Source: Brevinematales bacterium (GTDB taxonomy: Bacteria; Spirochaetota; Brevinematia; Brevinematales; JAOACQ01). Taken from it: a stretch of 41,161 nt of DNA. Location of the stretch: positions 1-41,161 of the forward strand of contig JAGVOW010000060.1 in assembly GCA_020052515.1 (NCBI GenBank), written 5' to 3'. Below are positions 34,529 through 41,161 of this stretch, piece after piece (position 1 is the first letter of the stretch; the number at the start of each line of letters is the position of its first letter). Made by a program: the position numbers and the translations under genes. Under the pieces are notes generated by a model that was not told the DNA's origin, made no database searches, and saw nothing but the letters and a program-made list of their open reading frames with translations.

Positions 34529-36727
34529 CTACTGGCCCTTAAATTGATTATTCAGCCATTTCTGCTTGGACTCAGACTCAGATATAGCCTGATTCATCTT
34601 TCCATATTTCCTTCGCAAATCGACTTCATAATCATCTAAAGACCGGTTCATTTCTTCTATTTCTTTTTTATTGGCCTTTATCTTCTCATCATTAAAAACA
34701 ATTCTCCGCTCTATAAAGTTTCCAGCTCCTATAGCTATTCTCAAATCTTGATTTACTGAAACCGCTACACCGCTGTCCTTTACGTTATCACCGCTGCTAT
34801 CACTGGCGAACAGCTGCTCCACTCCGTCAAACTTCGTTTTTAAGATCATTTTCAATTTATCGGAATCTGTATTCAGGAGGCCGATTTTAGCCGCCCCCCA
34901 TTCTTCCGACGCGGCGCTAAACTGACCGGCTTTCTTTGTATAAAGCCCAATTTGCTCCAATACCGCTAACTCAGGGCCATATGAAGTTTTGTAAGCAAGG
35001 TTGGGCGAATTACGAAGTTTGTTTTTCAACACCATAAATGTAGTCTCAGTTTGAAATACCCCATCTTTTAAAGACTCCTGAGATCTCTCTCTCAAGGGAG
35101 TTCTGTCCAGATTAGGTTTGGTAAGTATGCTGAGATATTCCATAGCTTTGTTGTAACTGTCCACCCATGCAAGAATAGCGTCTTCCACTTTCTGATAATT
35201 GTGGTCTACATTCAAATGAATCGGCGCTTTTGATTCACTTTTCAAGTTTAAAGAGACTCCTTCGATTAAATCCTCAATTATATTTTTATCCCTTTTTACT
35301 TCTACTCCATCTAAACTGATTAAAGCATCACATGCCCTGGATATCACATTTCTCGGTACCACACCAGCTTCCCCTATTTTCGTGGAAATTTTGACATCTG
35401 AAATAAAAATATCCCTATCCGTATTATTGTTTTTTAGAATCATCTTTTCTACCGTTTTATTCTTATAAGATACTAAAGAATTTGTAAAACTGCCGGCAGC
35501 GTCAATAAAATAAGTCTTTATAGCCCCATCGTTAAAAACAATGGTAAAAATCTCAGTAAAATTACTGACTATCGGCGGCATTTCCTTTTTTTCCTCAAAA
35601 ATAGCGATCAGGCTGCCTCCCCTTACTTCAATATTGCTGACCTTAACGCCTTCCATAGGAGAAATTTCTATATTAGAAACAGCGCTGTTTTCTGAGCCGG
35701 CCATTTGATTCATTCGATTAATCCTGGCATTAAAAGTAAGAACTGTATTATCACGAATTTGAATATTTCTTTCTAAGAGGCTTAATTCACCTTGATCAGA
35801 AGCCTTTATCTGCGCTCCTTTTTCGTCTGAAACAATCTTTTTCTGAGTTAAAGAAACTATTTTTGAAAAATCTATGAGAAATTCTTCTTTCTTTTCTTCC
35901 CCATTCATCAGTAGACCCGCTTCAAAAAGAGTTTTTAAATCCCCCTCGAAACGCATCTTGTTTTTTTCTCCCGTTTCTTTACCGCTTATCATCAGAATAG
36001 AAGTCGAGGTAGTATCATTAACAATTTTAGTTTCAATTTTTTCACCCGCTTGGTCTTCAATAGCGGTTGCCAACTGATAAATAGTCCCCCCTCTAAATCT
36101 AACTTTGATGGTATTTTCGCCTAAAATAATGGTAAAATCAGACGCAGGGAGGGTTTTATTGCGGGGAAGGGAAACGCTCATAAAAGAATCCGGCTTTGCC
36201 GTTTGGAAAACAATGATTTTATAATTCTCTTTTTTCGCTTTTCTTGAAGCAGAAGCTTCCAGAATATTCTCATCAGAGGATTTACCCACCATATCACGAA
36301 AAGGAGTTTGAAAATCATAAAGATTACGGCATTTAGTGTCTAAATCCCTCAAATATTTTGACAAATCTTTCACAATATCATTTTCTATTTTGTAGTTTTG
36401 ACTATTGGCCTCTTTTTTTTGAATAGGCATCTTTTTTACCACAAGGAGCTTCTGAATGATATCTTCCGAATTAATTTTCTCACTCACTCCTGGAAGTGGA
36501 ATATGCACTTTTCCAGAAGAAGAAGTACTTTGGGAATGGACAAAACCCGTTAAAAGAAAAAAAGAAAGAATCATAAGGGCAGTTTTAAAAATTGAATTTT
36601 TTAAAGCCGTTTTGTCATTCTGAACAACGTGAAGAATCTTACCATTATAATCAAACCAATGAGATCTTTCGTTTTCCTCAGGATGACACTCGCAGTTTTT
36701 AAAACTGCCCATAATATACTGTTTCAT
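34529..36727 (-). CDS. FliD-like filament-cap protein with an N-terminal export signal
   Basis: A 732-residue protein from ATG 36727. The mature N-terminus (PLPGVSEKINSEDIIQKLLVVKKMPIQKKE) matches the FliD N-domain pattern. ISRACDALISLDGVEVKRDKNIIEDLIEGVSLNLK matches the FliD middle region, and the C-terminus (LRRKYGKMNQAISESESKQKWLNNQF) matches the FliD coiled-coil end. Unlike FliD, which leaves by the flagellar type III route, it has a hydrophobic signal (ALMILSFFLLTGFVHSQS). The first ~50 residues are encoded by an inverted-repeat element, so ATG 36574 within the signal is another possible start. No other flagellar gene is present. Confidence 0.65.
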   Translation of the reverse strand: MKQYIMGSFKNCECHPEENERSHWFDYNGKILHVVQNDKTALKNSIFKTALMILSFFLLTGFVHSQSTSSSGKVHIPLPGVSEKINSEDIIQKLLVVKKMPIQKKEANSQNYKIENDIVKDLSKYLRDLDTKCRNLYDFQTPFRDMVGKSSDENILEASASRKAKKENYKIIVFQTAKPDSFMSVSLPRNKTLPASDFTIILGENTIKVRFRGGTIYQLATAIEDQAGEKIETKIVNDTTSTSILMISGKETGEKNKMRFEGDLKTLFEAGLLMNGEEKKEEFLIDFSKIVSLTQKKIVSDEKGAQIKASDQGELSLLERNIQIRDNTVLTFNARINRMNQMAGSENSAVSNIEISPMEGVKVSNIEVRGGSLIAIFEEKKEMPPIVSNFTEIFTIVFNDGAIKTYFIDAAGSFTNSLVSYKNKTVEKMILKNNNTDRDIFISDVKISTKIGEAGVVPRNVISRACDALISLDGVEVKRDKNIIEDLIEGVSLNLKSESKAPIHLNVDHNYQKVEDAILAWVDSYNKAMEYLSILTKPNLDRTPLRERSQESLKDGVFQTETTFMVLKNKLRNSPNLAYKTSYGPELAVLEQIGLYTKKAGQFSAASEEWGAAKIGLLNTDSDKLKMILKTKFDGVEQLFASDSSGDNVKDSGVAVSVNQDLRIAIGAGNFIERRIVFNDEKIKANKKEIEEMNRSLDDYEVDLRRKYGKMNQAISESESKQKWLNNQFKGQ
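36577..36710. repeat. MITE-like element at the 5' end of the FliD-like gene
   Basis: Terminal inverted repeats GGGCAGTTTTAAAAA (36577-36591) and TTTTTAAAACTGCCC (36696-36710) are perfect complements. Inside, TGTCATTCTGAACAACGTGA (36613 on) pairs imperfectly with a segment ending CCTCAGGATGACA (to about 36688), a repeat type that recalls the CATTCTGA...AAGAATCT repeats found in many bacterial genomes. It lies within the reading frame of the FliD-like gene. Confidence 0.75.
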
Positions 36728-36758
36728 ACTTAAATTTTCGGAAGGTTTTTCAAAAGAG

Positions 36759-37244
36759 TTAGTTTGTCTGATAAACAATATTCGTAAGATTACTCGGCTT
36801 GCTCATTATATTATACACAGCGCTGTAAGCCATTACATAAAAGAAATAATTTGCGTTTGTCAGAAAAGGCTGCCCGTTAGAATAAACCGCCACATCGTAA
36901 GAATACATTTTAGCGCTACTCACCTTTGGTTCATTCGGCAGGGTTGAAGACTGGTTTGGATCACTATTTGGGACCATAAACCCAACCGGGTTCAGGGGAT
37001 CCCAGGCAGAAACTGAAAGAGGAACAATGAATATGCGATACCCCTCAAAATACGGCTCATCATTTAGCCCAAAGAAGCTCACATGAATATTTGTTGAGTT
37101 TGAAGCAATCAAAAGCGATAAGCCCAAAGGCGGTTTTAAGTCGATTACCGGTTCAAAGCTGTCAATAGCGCATGACTGCAAGCTCAATAATAAAACAACA
37201 AAAAGCACAAAAGCATAGTAAAAAAACAACCCTTGCCTTCGCAT
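36759..37244 (-). CDS. Small lipoprotein of unknown function
   Basis: A 161-residue exported lipoprotein: hydrophobic residues 7-21, then lipobox LQSC with Cys25. The mature part is strand-rich (IHVSFFGLNDEPYFEGYRIFIVPL, ANYFFYVMAYSAV) and may form one fibronectin-III-like sandwich, though this is uncertain. AGAGAGG precedes the ATG. It sits between pnp and the FliD-like gene on the same strand with tiny gaps, so it is probably cotranscribed with both. Confidence 0.65.
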   Translation of the reverse strand: MRRQGLFFYYAFVLFVVLLLSLQSCAIDSFEPVIDLKPPLGLSLLIASNSTNIHVSFFGLNDEPYFEGYRIFIVPLSVSAWDPLNPVGFMVPNSDPNQSSTLPNEPKVSSAKMYSYDVAVYSNGQPFLTNANYFFYVMAYSAVYNIMSKPSNLTNIVYQTN

Positions 37245-37259
37245 ATGTACCTCTCTTTT

Positions 37260-39338
37260 CTAGTTAGTCTCTACTACCGCAAGCCTTCTCTTTTCATCTA
37301 TATCCAGCACTTTAACTTTAACAACATCCCCTATCTTGAAAGCATCTCTGGGACTTACTTTCTTTAAGAAATTAGACCTGTGCAAAAGCGCGCTTTGCCC
37401 TGGAACCAGCTCCACGAAAACTCCATAATCCTCAATCCGGGTAACCGTTCCCTCTGCGGTTTCCTCTTTCCTGAAACCATGGGCAATGTGCTCCACAATA
37501 TAAACCGCTCTTGCAATCTTACTTTCATCCTTTGAGGAAATCATCACTTTTCCATCATCTTCAATGGAAATAGATACTTCTGTCTGCGCCATAATTTTTT
37601 TAATTACCCTTCCGCCGCCGCCTATTACGGAACCAATTTCTGTTTCGGGAATCTTGAGCGTCTTAATCTTCGGCGCGTTTTCTGACAAGGCGCCGCGCGG
37701 CGCTTCAATAACCGCATTCATTTTAGAAAGAATAAATTCTTTGCCTTCCCACGCCTGATCTAGAGCTTCTTTCATCATTTCCTTTGTTAAGCCAATTGTT
37801 TTTACATCCATCTGGAAAGCAGTAATTCCATCCTTTGTGCCAGCAACTTTAAAATCCATATCCCCAAAATGGTCTTCTAAACCTTGAATGTCGGATAAGA
37901 CTTTGTATTTCGAATTTTCCTTATCCCAAATCAAACCCATCGCAATACCAGCAACCTGCTTTTTTACCGGAACACCTGTCGCCATCAAAGAAAGGCTGGA
38001 ACTACAGACAGTCGCCATAGAAGAAGACCCATTCGACTCTAAAACTTCCGATACCAATCTAATCGTATAAGGGAAATCTTTTTCATCCGGCAACACACCC
38101 GCGATCGCTCTCCATGCGAGATGCCCATGCCCAATCTCTCTTCTGGAAGTCATCGTAGATTTTTTTACTTCGCCTGTACAGAAGGGAGGAAAATTGTAGT
38201 GGAGCATAAAACGCCTCGGTTCATCGTCCTCCAATCCATCTATATACTGCACATCACTGGATGAGCCAAGAGTCACAATCCCAAGGCTCTGAGTTTGACC
38301 GCGTGTAAAAAGAGCTGATCCGTGTACATTTTCAAGGATATCCAGTTCTATAGAAATAGGCCGAATTTCATCCGTTTTTCTTCCATCCGGGCGAATACCT
38401 TCTTTAATAATCTGTTCACGAATCACTTCTATTTCCAGTTCTTCCAAGTACTTCTTTGCTTCGCCAAAACTCTCGCTCTCCTTGGTGATTGCAAATTTCT
38501 CCAATATAACCTTCTGAGCTTTTTTCACATTCTCCGATCTCTCTTTCTTGTTTGGATTGGTACTGACATTTTTAATCAGCGGTATGCCAAAAGCCTTCAT
38601 TTCTTTCTTCAATTCATCAGTCAGTAAAGGCACAGGAACTTCAACAGGACGCTTTTCCTGCTTAACAAGGGCAACCAACTCCTCAATCAGGTCAATCTCT
38701 TCATTGATATATTTCTGGCCTAATTCAAGGGCTTTTAGCAAAACTTCTTTTTCTACTTCCTTTGCGCCGCCTTCCACCATAGTCAACCCGCCCCTTGTCC
38801 CCGCTACAACAAGGTCCAATTGCGAATCATCGACTTCCAGTAAAGAAGGATTGATAATATAATTCCCATCTTTGTAAACAATACGCACTCCGCCGGCCGG
38901 TTCTAAAAAAGGAATAGATGATACAGACAGAGCCGCGGAAGCGCCAATGATACCTAATATATCGGTAGAATAAATCTGGTCCGCGGAAAGAGTGGTCGCG
39001 ATAACCTGAACTTCATTGTAAAAATTCTCCGGGAAAAGAGGCCGGATCGGCCGGTCAATCAGGCGGGAAACCAGAATCTCTTTTTCGCTGGGCTTGCCTT
39101 CTCTCTTGATATAGCCTCCAGGTATTTTCCCAGCGGCATAAAACTTTTCTATGTAATTCACTGTCAGCGGGAAAAAATCTATCCCTTGAGGGATTTCTTT
39201 TGACATACAGGCCGTCACCAGTACGGCACTTTTTCCACATTTGACGACTACAGCGCCATCTGCTAGTTTTGCCATTTTTCCCGTTTCAATAGTAATTTCC
39301 TTATCGCCAATTTTTCTACTGACAGCTTGAAAACTCAT
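37260..39338 (-). CDS. pnp: Polyribonucleotide nucleotidyltransferase (PNPase)
   Basis: Phosphorolytic 3'-5' exoribonuclease of RNA decay. Two RNase PH domains: the first with NYIEKFYAAGKIPGGY and the second with LFTRGQTQSLG, TSRREIGHGHLAWRA and the catalytic aspartates in DIQGLEDHFGDMDFKVAGT. A KH domain (GSVIGGGGRVIKKI) and an S1 domain (AEGTVTRIEDYGVFVELVPGQSALLH) follow. I start at ATG 39338 behind AAAGGAG, giving 692 residues; the longer frame to 39431 is encoded by repeat sequence. Confidence 0.95.
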   Translation of the reverse strand: MSFQAVSRKIGDKEITIETGKMAKLADGAVVVKCGKSAVLVTACMSKEIPQGIDFFPLTVNYIEKFYAAGKIPGGYIKREGKPSEKEILVSRLIDRPIRPLFPENFYNEVQVIATTLSADQIYSTDILGIIGASAALSVSSIPFLEPAGGVRIVYKDGNYIINPSLLEVDDSQLDLVVAGTRGGLTMVEGGAKEVEKEVLLKALELGQKYINEEIDLIEELVALVKQEKRPVEVPVPLLTDELKKEMKAFGIPLIKNVSTNPNKKERSENVKKAQKVILEKFAITKESESFGEAKKYLEELEIEVIREQIIKEGIRPDGRKTDEIRPISIELDILENVHGSALFTRGQTQSLGIVTLGSSSDVQYIDGLEDDEPRRFMLHYNFPPFCTGEVKKSTMTSRREIGHGHLAWRAIAGVLPDEKDFPYTIRLVSEVLESNGSSSMATVCSSSLSLMATGVPVKKQVAGIAMGLIWDKENSKYKVLSDIQGLEDHFGDMDFKVAGTKDGITAFQMDVKTIGLTKEMMKEALDQAWEGKEFILSKMNAVIEAPRGALSENAPKIKTLKIPETEIGSVIGGGGRVIKKIMAQTEVSISIEDDGKVMISSKDESKIARAVYIVEHIAHGFRKEETAEGTVTRIEDYGVFVELVPGQSALLHRSNFLKKVSPRDAFKIGDVVKVKVLDIDEKRRLAVVETN

Positions 39339-39378
39339 ATTATCTCCTTTACAATTCCTATGTAATATCACTTGCCTA

Positions 39379-39448
39379 TCTCCCCCTTTTAAAGCAATGT
39401 GATGAGGCTCTGGGGAGCCTGTCGAATCCACTTGTTACACCAGGGGTT
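39379..39448. repeat. Dispersed repeat, family 3, copy 2, between rpsO and pnp
   Basis: Begins with a C-run and AAAGCAATGTGATGAG, continues GAGCCTGTCGAATCCA and ends near CAGGGGTTGGGCG. It is related to the reverse complement of 2511-2575. It occupies most of the 122-bp gap between rpsO and pnp, a site where other bacteria place RNA-processing signals. Confidence 0.6.
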
Positions 39449-39460
39449 GGGCGAATTTTC

Positions 39461-39763
39461 CTATTTTTCGGTCTCTGCTTCAACCGCGGCGGTTGTTTTC
39501 TTTAAACCAAGCTTTTTCATCAACGCCTTATAATTTTCTGGATTAGTCCTTTCAAGATACCGCATCAATCTTTTTCTTCTTCCAATCAGACGCATCAGGC
39601 CTCTTTTGGAATTATTGTCCTTTTTAAATTGAGTAAAATGCTCGGTCAAATGAGCAATTCTCTGGCTCATTACCGCGATCTGCACTTCTGCGGAACCTGT
39701 GTCCTTTTCATGCCTTGAAAATTGCTTCACCAATGTTTTCTTATCCGTTTTTTTTAAGATCAT
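39461..39763 (-). CDS. rpsO: 30S ribosomal protein S15
   Basis: Primary 16S-binding protein of the small subunit platform. DTGSAEVQIAVMSQRIAHLTEHF and RGLMRLIGRRKRLMRYL are the conserved S15 helices. 100 residues, with a C-terminal tail (KKTTAAVEAETEK) about ten longer than usual. GGAGG supports ATG 39763. It overlaps ribF by 23 bp in the ribF-rpsO-pnp order common in bacteria. Confidence 0.96.
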   Translation of the reverse strand: MILKKTDKKTLVKQFSRHEKDTGSAEVQIAVMSQRIAHLTEHFTQFKKDNNSKRGLMRLIGRRKRLMRYLERTNPENYKALMKKLGLKKTTAAVEAETEK

Positions 39764-40715
39764 ATCTATTTTCCTCCAAAATTAGACTATCTTTCTCCTT
39801 TTCAAAGAGCCTCAAAATAAACTCCTTATCATTATAAAGGTTTTTTCTTAATTCTTCAAGATTATGAAACTTTTTTTCATCTCTTATCTTTTTAACAAAG
39901 AAAATGGTCTGAATTTCTTCCCTTTTCACTTGATCCTCATTTCCCTCAAGGTTAATAATATGGGTCTCATGCCGCATTTGCGTTCCATTTAAAACAGGCC
40001 TATTCCCAATATAAGTCATCGCTGGAAAAATTTTATTCCCCAATCGATAAAGTGTAAAATAAACCCCTTTTTCCGGTAAAACCTGTTCATTTATTTTCAG
40101 ATTAATGGTTGGAAATCCAATGGTTTTACCTATTCCATCGCCTTTTTCGATAAAAAAGCTGATAAAATAATATCTTCCCAGCATCAGAGAAGCCTCTTCC
40201 ATTTTGCCTTCCTGAATTTTTTCCCGGATCAGGCTGGAACAAATAGTGGTGTTGTGGATTGTAATTTTTTCTATTTCTTTCACTGAAAAATTTAAACGAG
40301 CGGCTTCTTTTCTCAAGAAATGAATACTACCGGAATTATTTTTTCCGAATTTAAAATCGTGACCTACAAAGAGGTGGGGCTCTTTTACTCTCTCAAAAAT
40401 TAAAGAAAGAAATTTATGCGCGGGAATATCCATAACATCTGGGAAATGAAGAGAAACCATAAAATCAATACCCATTTGCTCCAGAAAAATTTGCTTGACG
40501 CAGGAAGGAAAAAGATACCCCTTAAAATGGCGGGAATTTAGAAATTCCAGGGGCGCTTTCTCGAAGGTGATCACCACGCTTGTTTTCCCTTTTGCTTCCT
40601 CGAGAAGAGTCTGTATGATTTTCCTATGTCCAAGATGCAACCCGTCAAAATTGCCAATGGTAAGATACACCGTGTCTAATTCCGGCAAATCAGTGAGTGA
40701 GTAGATTACTTTCAT
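39741..40715 (-). CDS. ribF: Bifunctional riboflavin kinase/FAD synthetase
   Basis: Turns riboflavin into FMN and then FAD. The N-terminal nucleotidyltransferase has TIGNFDGLHLGHRKI (the H-x-G-H motif) and FVGHDFKFGKNNSGS. The C-terminal kinase has GDGIGKTIGFPTINLKI and LPEKGVYFTLY. 324 residues from ATG 40715, which overlaps the murJ stop as ATGA; the upstream extension to 40796 is inside murJ. It ends inside the start of rpsO. Confidence 0.94.
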   Translation of the reverse strand: MKVIYSLTDLPELDTVYLTIGNFDGLHLGHRKIIQTLLEEAKGKTSVVITFEKAPLEFLNSRHFKGYLFPSCVKQIFLEQMGIDFMVSLHFPDVMDIPAHKFLSLIFERVKEPHLFVGHDFKFGKNNSGSIHFLRKEAARLNFSVKEIEKITIHNTTICSSLIREKIQEGKMEEASLMLGRYYFISFFIEKGDGIGKTIGFPTINLKINEQVLPEKGVYFTLYRLGNKIFPAMTYIGNRPVLNGTQMRHETHIINLEGNEDQVKREEIQTIFFVKKIRDEKKFHNLEELRKNLYNDKEFILRLFEKEKDSLILEENRYDLKKNG

Positions 40716-41161
40716 CGCTTTAATTCCAAATGAAATATTCTGGTTATAAGGTAATAACTCCCGCCAAATAAGGCAAATAAAACCGCCGCGAAGCAAAGAG
40801 ATAAAAGGGGCGTTTGTGCCTGGCTATAAATAAAATGATAGATTGGATATGCTGTTCCCGCCGCGGCAAGGCTGATGAAAACTAAAGCGATGATTTTAGA
40901 CCCAATTCCTTTGATGAGCAAACCAAAATCATAAGCCTTTTTTGAAAATACAATATAATACACCAGCACTCCCCATGCGGCAATCCCATCGGCGGCAATC
41001 ACACCGAACATTCCCCAATCAGGGAGAAAAGAAAAAGAATGAATTCCCGCAAAACTCAGAAGCGCCGAAAGGCTAAAAAAGAAATAAAGCGCAATGCCGA
41101 CAATAGAATTGACGGAATTCGCCCAAAAAGGCGTTTTAGCGTCATGCCGCGAATAAAAAAC
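40712..41161 (-). CDS. murJ: Lipid II flippase MurJ, C-terminal part (runs off the window)
   Basis: The last 149 codons of a multi-helix membrane protein; the frame is open to the window edge, so the gene begins beyond 41161. FYSRHDAKTPFWANSVNSIVGI matches the MurJ/MviN helix containing A-x-x-D-x-x-T-P. Helical segments continue through ALYFFFSLSALLSFAG, the glycine-rich FGVIAADGIAAWGVLVYYIVF and two final helices. MurJ moves lipid II across the inner membrane for peptidoglycan synthesis. Confidence 0.85.
   Translation of the reverse strand, partial: VFYSRHDAKTPFWANSVNSIVGIALYFFFSLSALLSFAGIHSFSFLPDWGMFGVIAADGIAAWGVLVYYIVFSKKAYDFGLLIKGIGSKIIALVFISLAAAGTAYPIYHFIYSQAQTPLLSLCFAAVLFALFGGSYYLITRIFHLELKR

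Noticed and set aside
36728-36778. TTG 36778 as the start of the FliD-like gene
   Set aside because: No ribosome site, and it overlaps the end of the upstream lipoprotein gene.

Overview
The window looks like chromosomal DNA from an uncultured, probably anaerobic, nitrogen-fixing bacterium with a Gram-negative type envelope (two TolC-like proteins, several lipoproteins, Sec-exported glycosidases). Genes have strong Shine-Dalgarno sequences and ordinary sigma70 promoters. A Mo-nitrogenase cluster of the nifH-I1-I2-D-K type, with the long NifD insertion, points to the group of diazotrophs that includes anaerobic Firmicutes, Elusimicrobia-like lineages and methanogens, rather than to Proteobacteria or Cyanobacteria. 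I cannot name the phylum with confidence. Many short palindromic repeat families lie between genes.

Layout. 1-2641: two overlapping TolC-like genes (minus) bounded by two inverted copies of one ~60-bp repeat. 2669-6763 (plus): aminotransferase, beta-propeller-like lipoprotein, coaBC, ruvC, the last three overlapping by ATGA. 6770-11377 (minus): miaB, a small coiled-coil protein, a 21-bp minisatellite, a TPR membrane protein, an orphan antitoxin-like gene, and prfB with its programmed +1 frameshift. 11468-13125 (plus): nifA behind a perfect-consensus sigma54 promoter. 13126-27393 (minus): one ~14-kb nif-mod operon, in transcription order nifH-nifI1-nifI2-nifD-nifK-nifEN(fused)-nifB-2Fe2S ferredoxin-modA-HEPN-like-Mop/TOBE-modB-modC-LeuA/NifV-like synthase-GNAT. 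27747-29081 (plus): degenerate GGDEF protein and CheY-like receiver. 29169-32586 (plus): two secreted GH26 beta-mannanase-like enzymes, each with its own promoter. 32642-41161 (minus): ribE, DUF366, queC, FliD-like protein, lipoprotein, pnp, rpsO, ribF and the end of murJ.

How the genes work together. NifHDK is the enzyme. NifB, NifEN and the homocitrate-type synthase build FeMo-co, and ModABC with a Mop-like protein supplies molybdate from the same transcript. NifI1/NifI2 would switch activity off when fixed nitrogen is present. NifA, convergent at the far end of the operon, is the likely activator. nifU, nifS and separate nifX genes are absent from the window.

Most interesting points. The NifE-NifN fusion linker is encoded by a mobile palindromic repeat, and another copy fills the nifK-nifEN gap. 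The mod genes are embedded in the nif operon with a HEPN-like and a Mop-like gene. Two 14-bp dyads 31 bp apart lie upstream of nifH. The same 28-bp perfect palindrome closes two unrelated convergent gene pairs. A FliD-like protein carries a Sec-type signal and has a 134-bp inverted-repeat element in its 5' end.
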